Source of the DNA: AP-15 sp963832875
GTDB taxonomy: Bacteria; Pseudomonadota; Alphaproteobacteria; ATCC43930; CGMCC-115725
Assembly: GCA_963832875.1 (NCBI GenBank)
Contig: CAWHWB010000005.1
Location: 186,001 to 250,000 of the forward strand
Direction: 5' to 3'
DNA length: 64,000 bases
Notes under the pieces: generated by a model
Databases searched by the model: none
Seen by the model: the letters and a program-made list of their open reading frames with translations, nothing else
Told to the model about the DNA's origin: nothing
Shown here: positions 44,691 to 53,224 of the stretch, piece after piece
Layout of the letters: each line of letters starts with the position of its first letter
Numbering within the stretch: position 1 is the first letter of the stretch
Translations under genes and position numbers: made by a program

Positions 44691-45561
44691 AGGGCGCTAC
44701 TGCCGCCGGGCAGGGCCATTCCCAGGATTTCGTCGGGTCGCGCGCCAGCCGCACGCATCGCCCGGATCGTCAGTGAGTGGTCGCGTTTGGCGAGGCGGCG
44801 GCCGGTTGCGTCCATGAGCAGCGGGTGGTGGCGGTAGCGCGGGGTCGGCAGGTCCAAGCAGCGCCTGCAGCAGGCGATGGATGTGCGTCGAGGGCGCCAG
44901 GTCCTGCGCCGCGGGTGACCAGCGTCACACCCTGGATCGCATCATCGACGGTGACCGCGAGGTGATAGCTCGCCGGCACGTCCTTGCGCGCCAGCACGAC
45001 GTCGCCGAGCGCCGCCGGATCGGCGCGAACTCGGCGCGGCTTCCCGTCGCCCTCTTCGATCCAGTCGAGCGGGCCGGTCAGCGCGAGCGCGCGGTCGAGA
45101 TCGAGCCGCAGCGCGTAATCGAGCCCGGCGTTTTGCTTTTGGGCGCGCTCGGCCGGATCGAGCCGCCGGCAGGTGCCTGGATAAGGCGTCGCCGCATCGC
45201 CTTGCGGCGCCCCGCCGGCCTGCGCGATCTCGGCCTGGATCTCGCGCCGGGTGCAGAAGCAGGGATACAGCACGCCAAGTCCGGCGAGCCGGTCGAGCGC
45301 CGCGCGGTAGTCGTCGAAATGCTCGGACTGGCGGCGCACCTCGCCGTTCCAATCGAGCCCGAGCCAGGCCAAATCCTCGATAATCGCTGCCGCATAGTCC
45401 TCGCGGCAGCGCCCCCGGTCGATGTCTTCGAGCCGCAGCAGAAAGCGCCCGCCGGCATCGCGCGCCGCCCGCCACCCTTCGAGCGCCGAGCGGACATGGC
45501 CGAGATGCAGATACCCGGTCGGGCTCGGCGCGAACCGCGTCACCACCCGGCCCTCGGTCAT
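44687..45561 (-). CDS. gluQ: Glutamyl-Q tRNA(Asp) synthetase, two frameshifts near the 3' end
   Basis: GluQ resembles glutamyl-tRNA synthetase without the anticodon-binding domain and glutamylates queuosine in tRNA(Asp). It has the class I HIGH motif as FAPSPTGYLHLGHVRSALEG, LRLEDIDRGRCREDYAAAII and YHLAVTVDDAIQGVTLVTRG. The original frame ends in nonsense. Removing one base near 44902 and one near 44853 restores LLQALLDLPTPRYRHHP and the KMSKS-like LAKRDHSLT, with a stop at 44687 (290 aa). The gene is convergent with the unassigned gene above. Confidence 0.93.
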
Positions 45562-45641
45562 CGCCGCCGCCGCGGGTGACAGCGGGGCGGTCTTTCGGCT
45601 ATGGCTGAGGGATTGGGTCCGCCTTTCGAAAGACCGCGCCG

Positions 45642-46307
45642 ATGATGCCCAAACTCACCGGACCGTCGCGTCCGCCCGCCTCGGGCGGCAAGCCCAGCCG
45701 CCTCGTCATCCTGCTGCACGGGCTGGGGGCGGATGGCAACGATCTGATCGGGCTGGCGCCCTATTGGGCGCCGCTGCTGCCCGAGGCCGAGTTCCTGTCG
45801 CCGAACGCGCCCTTTCCGTGCGATATGGCCCCCTACGGCTACCAATGGTACAGCTCGCAGGATCGCAGCCCCGGGGCGCAGCTGGCGGGGGTGCGCGCCG
45901 CGGCGCCGATCCTCGACGCCTTCATCGACGAGGCGCTGGCCGAGCGCGGGCTCGACGCCGGTGCCCTGGCACTGGTCGGTTTTTCGCAGGGCTCGGTCAT
46001 GTCGCTCTATGTCGGGCCGCGGCGGGCAGAGCCGGTGGCCGGCATCGTCGCCTATTCGGGCCGGCTGGTCGCCCCCGAACTGCTCGCGGCGGAGCTGCGT
46101 TCCCAGCCTCCTATCCTGGTGGTTCACGGCACCGAGGACCCGCTTGTGCCCTTTGCCGCGCTGGCCGAAGCCGAAGCCGGGCTCAAAGCCGCGGGCGTTC
46201 CGGTCGAAAGCCTGGCCTGTCCCGGCATCGGCCATTCGATCGACGAGGAGGGATTGCGGCGCGCCGGGCGCTTCCTCAAGGATGCACTGTCGGGAACGCG
46301 GTCTTGA
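45642..46307 (+). CDS. Alpha/beta-hydrolase carboxylesterase/phospholipase
   Basis: A 221-aa serine hydrolase of the phospholipase/carboxylesterase (Abhydrolase_2) family. RLVILLHGLGADGNDLIGLA forms the oxyanion-hole side. The nucleophile lies in LALVGFSQGSVMSLY (GFSQG). Asp and His lie in VVHGTEDPLVPFAALAEA and CPGIGHSIDEEG. These proteins act on short-chain esters or lysophospholipids. There is no signal peptide, so it is cytoplasmic. It is divergent from gluQ and its 3' end overlaps the convergent tlpA by 32 bases. Confidence 0.93.
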   Translation: MMPKLTGPSRPPASGGKPSRLVILLHGLGADGNDLIGLAPYWAPLLPEAEFLSPNAPFPCDMAPYGYQWYSSQDRSPGAQLAGVRAAAPILDAFIDEALAERGLDAGALALVGFSQGSVMSLYVGPRRAEPVAGIVAYSGRLVAPELLAAELRSQPPILVVHGTEDPLVPFAALAEAEAGLKAAGVPVESLACPGIGHSIDEEGLRRAGRFLKDALSGTRS

Positions 46308-46866
46308 CGACCTCGCCCACGCTCAGCAACGGGTCGATGATCGCCAGCATTTTTGCCGAGTCCCAGTTCGCCTCGCCTTCGACCCGGCCCAGCACCCGGC
46401 CGCTGCGGTCGATTAGAAAGCTCGTCGGCAGGCCGTCGACCTTGAACGCTTGGGCGACCGCACTCGTCGGATCGAGAAAGGTCTTGACCGCCCTCAGCCC
46501 AAGCCTGGCGACAAACGGGGCCACGGCCTTCTCGCCGCCGATGTCCTCGGAGATCGCCAGGATCGCGATTTTGTCGCCGAGCCGGGTCTGCAGCCGCTCC
46601 AAGGACGGCATCTCGCTGCGGCAGGGCGCGCACCAGGTAGCCCAGAGATTGACGAGCACGATCGTGCCGGCGAAATCGGAGAGATGGAAGATCCGGCCCG
46701 CGGCATCGGCAAAGCTGATCTTGGGCGCCGGCTGCGGCGGCGAATCCGGAATGAACGCGCCGAGCGGCGGCATATCGGACGTCGGCGAGCCGAGTTGCGC
46801 GGCCGAACAAACGCCCGGCACCAGCAGCAGCAAAGCACACACGGCGGCACGGCCCGATCTCGTCAT
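46276..46866 (-). CDS. TlpA-family thiol:disulfide oxidoreductase
   Basis: A signal peptide (MTRSGRAAVCALLLLVPGVC) precedes a thioredoxin-like domain. The active site is WATWCAPCRSEMPSLERLQT (CxxC). ISEDIGGEKAVAPFVARLGL and VDGLPTSFLIDRSGRVLGRV (cis-Pro loop) complete the fold. The protein is probably periplasmic or membrane-anchored and reduces disulfides in cytochrome c or other targets. ATG 46866 is chosen because it begins the signal sequence; the frame continues to 47052 in the antisense of argH. Length 196 aa. Confidence 0.92.
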   Translation of the reverse strand: MTRSGRAAVCALLLLVPGVCSAAQLGSPTSDMPPLGAFIPDSPPQPAPKISFADAAGRIFHLSDFAGTIVLVNLWATWCAPCRSEMPSLERLQTRLGDKIAILAISEDIGGEKAVAPFVARLGLRAVKTFLDPTSAVAQAFKVDGLPTSFLIDRSGRVLGRVEGEANWDSAKMLAIIDPLLSVGEVVKTAFPTVHP

Positions 46867-46896
46867 CGCGTCCTCTGGTTTGGGTCGAGGCGGTCC

Positions 46897-48309
46897 ATGA
46901 CCTCCGGCAAGACGTCGAGCCGACCTCCCGCCAATGCCCAATGGGGCGGCCGCTTCGCCGCCGGCCCGGCCGAGATCATGCGCCGCATCAATGCATCGAT
47001 CGCTGTCGACCAGCGCCTTTGGGCCGAGGATATCGCCGGCTCCACGGCGCATTGCGCGATGCTGGTGGCGCAGAACATCCTATCACCGCAAGATGGCGCG
47101 GCGATCGCCGCCGGTCTAGAGCAAATCCAAAGGGAGATCGAAAGCGGGCGCTTCGTCTTCAGCGAGGCGCACGAGGACATCCACATGAATATCGAGGCGC
47201 GCCTCGCCGAGCTGATCGGCCCGGCCGCCGGTCGCCTCCACACCGCACGCTCGCGCAACGACCAGGTCGCGACCGATCTCAAGCTGTGGCTGCGCGCGGC
47301 GATCGACCGCCTTGACGCCGCGATGCGGGAATTGCAGCTGGCGCTGATCGACCGCGCCGAGGCCGAAATCGACACGGTGATGCCGGGCTTCACGCACCTT
47401 CAAATCGCCCAGCCGGTGACCTTCGGCCATCACCTGATGGCCTATGTCGAGATGGTCGGCCGCGACCGCGGCCGGCTCGCCGATTGCCGGCGGCGGATGA
47501 ACGAGTCGCCGCTGGGTGCGGCGGCGCTGGCCGGCACCTCGTTTCCGATCGACCGCGATGCCACCGCCGCGGCGCTCGGGTTCGACCGCCCCGCGGCCAA
47601 CTCGCTCGACGCCGTCGCCGACCGGGATTTCGCGATCGAGTTTCTCGCCGCTGCGGCGCTCGCCGGCACGCATCTGTCGCGTTTCGCCGAAGAAATCGTG
47701 ATCTGGTGCAGCGACGCATACGGCTTCGTCCGGCTGAGCGACGCCTTTACCACCGGCAGCTCGATCATGCCGCAGAAGCGCAACCCCGATGCGGCCGAAC
47801 TGGTCCGCGCCAAGACCGGGCGGCTCAACGGCGCGCTGATCGCGCTGTTGACGGTGATGAAGGGGCTGCCGCTCGCCTATGGCAAAGACATGCAGGAAGA
47901 CAAGGTCGCGGTCTTCGAGGCCGCCGACGCGCTCGAGCTCTGTCTCGCCGCGACCACCGGAATGGTGCGCGACTTGCGCCCCGACCGCGAACGCCTGCGT
48001 GCCGCGGCCGGGCATGGGTTTTCCACCGCGACCGACCTCGCCGACTGGCTGGCGCGCATTGCCGGGCTGCCGTTCCGCGAGGCGCACCGTGCTACCGGCC
48101 GTATCGTGCAACGCGCCGAGGCGTTGGGCTGCGCTCTCGCCGATCTGCCGCTTGCCGAGCTGCAGACGATCGAGCCGGCCATCACCGCCGCGGTCTATGA
48201 CGTGCTCGACCCCGAGCGCTCGGTCGCCAGCCGCAACAGCGATGGCGGCACCGCGCCCGACCGCGTCCGCGCCGCGATTACCGCAGCGCGGGCGAGGTAT
48301 TTGGGATGA
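46897..48309 (+). CDS. argH: Argininosuccinate lyase
   Basis: ArgH splits argininosuccinate to arginine and fumarate, the last step of arginine synthesis. The fold is the fumarase/aspartase superfamily. Visible signatures are ANAQWGGRFAAGPAEIMRRI, HTARSRNDQVATDLKLWLR, GFTHLQIAQPVTFGHHLMAY and the family loop GSSIMPQKRNPDAAELVRAK. Length 470 aa is typical. ATG 46897 follows a 30-base divergent gap from tlpA. It is followed by lptM and lysA with small gaps or overlaps. Confidence 0.98.
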   Translation: MTSGKTSSRPPANAQWGGRFAAGPAEIMRRINASIAVDQRLWAEDIAGSTAHCAMLVAQNILSPQDGAAIAAGLEQIQREIESGRFVFSEAHEDIHMNIEARLAELIGPAAGRLHTARSRNDQVATDLKLWLRAAIDRLDAAMRELQLALIDRAEAEIDTVMPGFTHLQIAQPVTFGHHLMAYVEMVGRDRGRLADCRRRMNESPLGAAALAGTSFPIDRDATAAALGFDRPAANSLDAVADRDFAIEFLAAAALAGTHLSRFAEEIVIWCSDAYGFVRLSDAFTTGSSIMPQKRNPDAAELVRAKTGRLNGALIALLTVMKGLPLAYGKDMQEDKVAVFEAADALELCLAATTGMVRDLRPDRERLRAAAGHGFSTATDLADWLARIAGLPFREAHRATGRIVQRAEALGCALADLPLAELQTIEPAITAAVYDVLDPERSVASRNSDGGTAPDRVRAAITAARARYLG

Positions 48310-48326
48310 GACGCGGCGTTCTCCGA

Positions 48327-48398
48327 TCTGCGGCGTCGCCCTCACCCACCCATCCCTTCGGGCTGGGTCCGCCCGCTCCCGAAATACGCCAGAGGGTG
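48327..48398. repeat. Extragenic palindromic repeat
   Basis: GCCCTCACCCACCCATCCC, then TTCGGGCTGGGT and CCAGAGGGTGATGA form an outer CCCTCACC...AGGGTGA inverted repeat with an inner ACCCATCCC/GGGCTGGGT hairpin on a TTCG loop. It is related in sequence type to the repeat at 5705-5790. It sits between argH and lptM and complicates the choice of the lptM start. Confidence 0.55.
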
Positions 48399-48599
48399 AT
48401 GAGCGGAGCGAGGCGGCCGCGGGCAATCCGGCCGGCAATCGTTTTCTGCTCCCTCGAAAGGCGGCGGGGTGCGGCCGCCCTTGCGTTCGCCGTCCTCATT
48501 CTGCTGGCACCGGGGCTGACGGGCTGCGGGAAAAAGGATTTACCGACCCCGCCGCCCGGCGCGCCCAACACCTATCCGCGGTCCTATCCACGTGAGTGA
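48399..48599 (+). CDS. lptM: Small LptM-like lipoprotein
   Basis: The core is LILLAPGLTGCGKKDLPTPP: a hydrophobic segment, the lipobox LTGC and the family sequence GKKxxLxxPP. It matches LptM (YifL), a small outer-membrane-associated lipoprotein that binds the LPS translocon LptDE in E. coli. The argH-lptM-lysA order is conserved in proteobacteria. The only in-frame ATG giving a signal sequence is 48399, but the upstream sequence is repeat-derived and the N-terminus is long and basic, so the start is uncertain. The 3' end overlaps lysA by 8 bases. About 66 aa. Confidence 0.75.
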   Translation: MSGARRPRAIRPAIVFCSLERRRGAAALAFAVLILLAPGLTGCGKKDLPTPPPGAPNTYPRSYPRE

Positions 48600-49899
48600 G
48601 TTCTTCGCTTATCGCGATGGCGAGCTGAACGCCGAAGCGGTTCCGATCCGACGTATCGCAGAGTCGGTCGGCACCCCCTTTTACGTTTATTCGGCTGCGG
48701 CCTTCGCTGCCGGTTACGCGGCCTTTGCTGCGGCGTTCGCCGCTGAGCGCGCGCTGATCTGCTATGCCGTCAAGGCCAATTCGAACCTTGCCGTGCTCCG
48801 TCTTTTTGCCGCTCTAGGGGCCGGCGCCGATGTCGTTTCCGAGGGCGAGCTGCGGCGTGCGCTCGCCGCCGGCGTGCCGGCCGAGCGTATCGTCTTTTCG
48901 GGGGTCGGCAAAACCGCCGAGGAAATGGCAGCGGCGCTCGCCGCGGGGATCCACCAGATCAACGTCGAGTCGGTGCCAGAACTCTATCGGCTGAGCGCCG
49001 TGGCCGCGAAGCTGGGGCGTACCGCGCCGGCGGCGCTGCGGGTCAACCCCGATGTCGACGCGCTGACCCACGCCAAGATCGCGACCGGCAAGAAGGAGAA
49101 CAAGTTCGGCATCGATTTGGGCGAGGCTGCGGCGGCCTATCGTCTCGCTGCGTCGCTGCCCGGGATCACCCCGGTCGGGCTTGCCGTGCACATCGGATCG
49201 CAGCTCGTCGATCTCGCTCCCTACCGGCTTGCGTTCGGCCGGCTCGCCACGCTGGTGCGCCGGTTGCGTGCGAGTGGGCTCGCGGTTTCCCGCATCGATC
49301 TTGGCGGCGGCATCGGCATTCGCTACCGCGACGAATGCCCGCCTGAGCCTGCGGATTATGCAAAACTGGTGCGTGAGATCTTCGGGCCCCTCGACCTCGC
49401 CCTGGCCCTCGAACCGGGGCGCGCGCTGGCCGGTCCGGCGGGCCTCCTCGTGGCATCTGTCGTCTACGTCAAAGAGGGCACGGCCAAGCGCTTTATAATT
49501 GTCGATGCGGCGATGAACGATCTGATCCGCCCGATGCTTTATGACGCGTGGCACGACATCGCGCCGGTCCGTCTTGCCGGAGGCGTTGCTGCGCCGCCCT
49601 CGCCCGCCGACGTCGTCGGTCCGGTGTGTGAAACCGGAGATGCCTTTGCCGTGGATCGCGAGTTGCCGCCGCTGCAAGCGGGCGACCTCGTCGTCTTTAC
49701 CGCGGCCGGAGCTTACGGCGCGGTGATGAGCTCGACCTACAACAGCCGCCTCCTGGTGCCGGAGGTCCTGGTCGCCGGCGGCCGCTTCGCCGTGGTCCGC
49801 GCAAGACCAAGCTATGAGGCGATGCTGGCCCTCGATACAATTCCGGACTGGCTCGATGCCACCGCCCCCGATCTGGTGCGCAAGCGAGGCGCCGAATGA
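48592..49899 (+). CDS. lysA: Diaminopimelate decarboxylase
   Basis: LysA decarboxylates meso-diaminopimelate to lysine, a PLP enzyme of the alanine-racemase-like fold. The Schiff-base Lys is in ICYAVKANSNLAVLRLFA. HIGSQLVDLAPY, DLGGGIGIRYRDE and the EPGRALAGPAG loop bind PLP phosphate. The C-terminal domain supplies GPVCETGDAFAVDRELPPL (substrate Cys-Glu) and AAGAYGAVMSSTYNSR. The start is GTG 48592, overlapping lptM. Length 435 aa. Confidence 0.98.
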   Translation: MSEFFAYRDGELNAEAVPIRRIAESVGTPFYVYSAAAFAAGYAAFAAAFAAERALICYAVKANSNLAVLRLFAALGAGADVVSEGELRRALAAGVPAERIVFSGVGKTAEEMAAALAAGIHQINVESVPELYRLSAVAAKLGRTAPAALRVNPDVDALTHAKIATGKKENKFGIDLGEAAAAYRLAASLPGITPVGLAVHIGSQLVDLAPYRLAFGRLATLVRRLRASGLAVSRIDLGGGIGIRYRDECPPEPADYAKLVREIFGPLDLALALEPGRALAGPAGLLVASVVYVKEGTAKRFIIVDAAMNDLIRPMLYDAWHDIAPVRLAGGVAAPPSPADVVGPVCETGDAFAVDRELPPLQAGDLVVFTAAGAYGAVMSSTYNSRLLVPEVLVAGGRFAVVRARPSYEAMLALDTIPDWLDATAPDLVRKRGAE

Positions 49900-52368
49900 C
49901 CGAACGCCCGACCGATCCCGGGACCCCGTTTGCAACGCGTCTGCGCCTCGCCCGCGCCGCGCTGTGGTGGGAGCGGGTGTGGCCCGCCTGCTGGCCGGCG
50001 CTGGCGGTGCTCGACTTGTTTCTGATCCTGGCGCTGTTCGATCTGCTGCCGCTCCTTCCGGGCTTGGCCCATGCCGTGCTTTTGTTGGCCTTTGGCGCCG
50101 CCTTTCTGCTGGCGCTCGCCGCAGCGTTCCGCGGCATCGCCGTGCCCGTCCTTGGGGACGCCCGTCGCCGCATCGAGCGGGCGAGCGGGCTCGCGCATCG
50201 CCCGCTGCACGCACTCGCGGATCGGCCGAGCACACCACTCGACCCGCAGGCGGCGCAGCTGTGGGAGGCGCATCGGCAGCGCATGGCGGCGGCGGCGCGG
50301 CGGCTGCGGATCGGACCACCCGCCGCCGGTCTCGCCGCCCGCGATCCATGGGGTCTGCGCGCGGCGCTGGCGATCCTGCTGCTGCTCGGCGCGGTCGACG
50401 CCGGCGGCGATTGGCGCGACCGTCTGTTGCGAGCGGTCACGCCCGATCTGGCGGGCGGAGCGCCGGCGATCGCCGCCAGCCTCGATATCTGGGTGACGCC
50501 GCCTGAATACACCGGGCTCGCCCCGCAATTCCTGCGGCCGGAAAACCGGCAGACAATTCGTATCCCGATCGGCAGCAAACTTTTGGCGCAGGTGCATGGC
50601 GGCGGTTCGGTGCCGCGCCTGGCGATCGACGGCAACGACGCGCAACTTCGAGACGGTCGACAAAGAGGATTTCCAGGCACAGGCGCTGCTGAAGACCGGC
50701 AAGCAGATCGAGGTGTCGCAAGATGGCGACGTGCTCGGCAGCTGGCCTATCGAGATCATCCCCGACAACCCGCCGACTGTCGCTTTCGCCAGACCGCCCG
50801 AGGCGACGGTGCGGCAGGCGCTGCGGATCGACTACCGCGCCACCGACGATTACGGCGTCGAGAAAGTCACCGCGGTGATCCGGCGCCAGGGCCGGAAACC
50901 CGCAATCGCACCCGGCGGCAAGCCGGGCCAGCAAATAACGCTCGATCTGCCATTGCCGGGACTGCACCTCAAACAGGCGCAGGCGACCAGCTATCACGAT
51001 CTGACCCCGTCTCCCTGGGCCGGGCTGCCGGTCGAGATCCGCCTCGTCGCCACCGACGCGCTGGGTCAAAAGGGAGAGAGCGAGCCGGTGCGGATGAAGC
51101 TGCCCGAGCGCGTGTTCACCAACCCGGTGGCGCGGGCGATCGTCGAACAGCGCAAGGAGCTGGCGATCGATCCCGGCTCGCGCATACCGGTGGCCGAGAT
51201 CCTCGGCGATCTGCGCTCGCGCCCGCAGCTCTATGATAATGACGACATGGCGTTTCTGGGGCTTCGCGTCGCCGAGGAGCGGCTGCGGCTCAACCATGAC
51301 GCCGGCTCGATCGCACAGGTCGAGCAGCTGCTGTGGGATACGGCGCTGCGCATCGAGAACGGGCACGCCGCGCTGGCGCAGACCGAGCTTCGGCAGCTCG
51401 AGCGCCAGCTGCAGGACGCCTTGGCGAGAAATGCGCCGGACCAGGAAATCGACCGCCTGATGGACGAGATGAAGCAGGCGCTCGACCGCTATCTGCAGGC
51501 TCTGGCGGAGAACATGGCCCACCATCCGGAGCAGAGCCGGCAGCCTTCCGACCGCTCGCAGGCCCTCAGCAGCCGCGATCTCGAGCATATGCTCGATCGC
51601 GCCCGAGAACTGGCGAAGAACGGCGCGCGCGATCAGGCGCGCGAGCTGTTGGCGCAACTGCAGAACATGCTGGAAAATATGCGGATGGCGGGTCCGCAGC
51701 AGATGCAGCAACAGGGTGCGCGCGAAGCGCAGCAGATGATGCAAGGTATGCGCGATCTGATGCAGCGCCAGCAACAGCTGCTCGATCGCAGCTTTCGCGC
51801 CGAGCAGCAGGCGGAGCAGGGGCGGATGGGCCTCCCCGGCGACCAAGGCGACCAACGGCCGGGCGGCAAGGCCAATATGGGGGATGCCGCCGGGCAGCAG
51901 GAAGGCCTGCGCCATAGCCTGGGCGAGATGATGCGGCGAATGGGCGACGGGCTCGGAGAAATCCCCGAGCCGCTGGGGCGCGCCGAGCGGGCGATGAACC
52001 AGGCCGCCCAGGCGTTGCGGGGCGGGCAGCCAGGCGAGGCGATCGGTCCGCAGACCAACGCCCTCGACCAGCTGCAGCAAGCGGCCCGCCAGTTCGCTCA
52101 GCAAATGCAGCGGCGCCTCGGGACCGGCTGGGGCCAGCCCGCGGACAGCCAGTTGGGTGGCGGCCAGCGCGACGGAGGCGATCGCGACCCGCTCGGCCGA
52201 CCGATCGCGGATGGCGGCGACTACGACACCGGCGATGTCAAGATCCCCGATAAGAGCACGATGCAGAAGGCGCGCGAAATCCTCGATGAGCTGCGCCGCC
52301 GCGCCGGCGAGCGCTATCGCCCCGAAATCGAGCACGATTACATCGACCGCCTGCTCCACCGGTTCTGA
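49896..52368 (+). CDS. TIGR02302/DUF4175 family membrane protein, frameshifted
   Basis: An alphaproteobacterial family of large proteins. Two N-terminal membrane segments (LAVLDLFLILALFDLLPLLP; AVLLLAFGAAFLLALAAAFR) are followed by a periplasmic beta-rich domain (LDIWVTPPEYTGLAPQFLRP). A long helical part is rich in Q, M and R (MQQQGAREAQQMMQGMRDLM), with the family ending ILDELRRRAGERYRPEIEHD then YIDRLLHRF. The break near 50637-50643 is repaired by deleting one base and gives 823 aa. Function is unknown. The ATG overlaps the lysA stop by 4 nt. Confidence 0.88.
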
Positions 52369-52442
52369 CTGGTCGAATCGCCCGCGACACTGCGGTTGCG
52401 GGCGTGCAATTCGCTACCGAGCCGCGGTAGAGTTCCACGGCG

Positions 52443-53126
52443 ATGAATCGACGCCTCATTCTCTCGATGGCCGCCGGCTGGGCGGCGTGGCCCTTGGCCC
52501 TCCCGGGAACGGCGCGGGCGGTGCCGCGCCCGCCTTTGCTGCGCCGGCTGCGCCTCGTCAACGCGCATACCGGCGAGACCTTCAACGGCGCCTACCGCGA
52601 CGCCACCGGGCCGATCCCGCAGGCGATCGCGGATCTGTGCGTCTTTCTGCGCGATTTTCATTGCGGCGCCCGGACCGAGATGGATGTCGGCGTGCTCGAC
52701 TTCCTCGCCGATGTTCTGGACGCCGTCGGCGAAACCCAGGCGACGATCCTGTCCGCATATCGCACGCCCGAGACCAATGCGATGCTGGCGCGCACCACCT
52801 TTGGCGTGGCCGAGCACAGCCAGCATATGTATGGCCGCGCGCTCGACATTACCCTCGGCGCCAAGCTCGGCGAGGCGATGGCAGCGGCGCGGGCGATGCG
52901 GCGGGGCGGCGTCGGCTGGTACCCGCATTCGGGATTTATTCACATAGACACCGGGCCGGTGCGCAACTGGGATCTCGATGATAGCGGTCTCGGCAACCTG
53001 TTGCTGTTCGACGGCAAGGGCGGGCTGGTGCCGTTCGGCGGCGCGCGCCGCCCGCTGACCGTCGCCGAGCGCCTATCCTTGCAGCGCCAGCTCGCCCGGG
53101 CCGAGTTTATCGCCCGCCAGCATTAG
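52443..53126 (+). CDS. DUF882/YcbK-like M15-family peptidase homologue
   Basis: A signal peptide, possibly Tat-type (MNRRLILSMAAGWAAWPLAL, twin Arg at residues 3-4), precedes a domain with the zinc-ligand pattern of M15 peptidases: SQHMYGRALDITL (His/Asp) and GWYPHSGFIHIDTG (His). The upstream ILSAYRTPETNAMLARTTFG matches the S-x-Y-R-T-P motif. These enzymes resemble D,D-carboxypeptidases and E. coli MepK (YcbK), a murein endopeptidase. Length 227 aa, start 52443. A role in peptidoglycan turnover is inferred. Confidence 0.9.
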   Translation: MNRRLILSMAAGWAAWPLALPGTARAVPRPPLLRRLRLVNAHTGETFNGAYRDATGPIPQAIADLCVFLRDFHCGARTEMDVGVLDFLADVLDAVGETQATILSAYRTPETNAMLARTTFGVAEHSQHMYGRALDITLGAKLGEAMAAARAMRRGGVGWYPHSGFIHIDTGPVRNWDLDDSGLGNLLLFDGKGGLVPFGGARRPLTVAERLSLQRQLARAEFIARQH

Positions 53127-53224
53127 CGCCGCTTCGCCGGAAACAGCCGTTTCGGCGGCGCACCTCCGCGCGCGGCGTCGGTTTGGACTTGCGTTGTCGC
53201 CGCCGGCACCCGATACCTTTCGCC

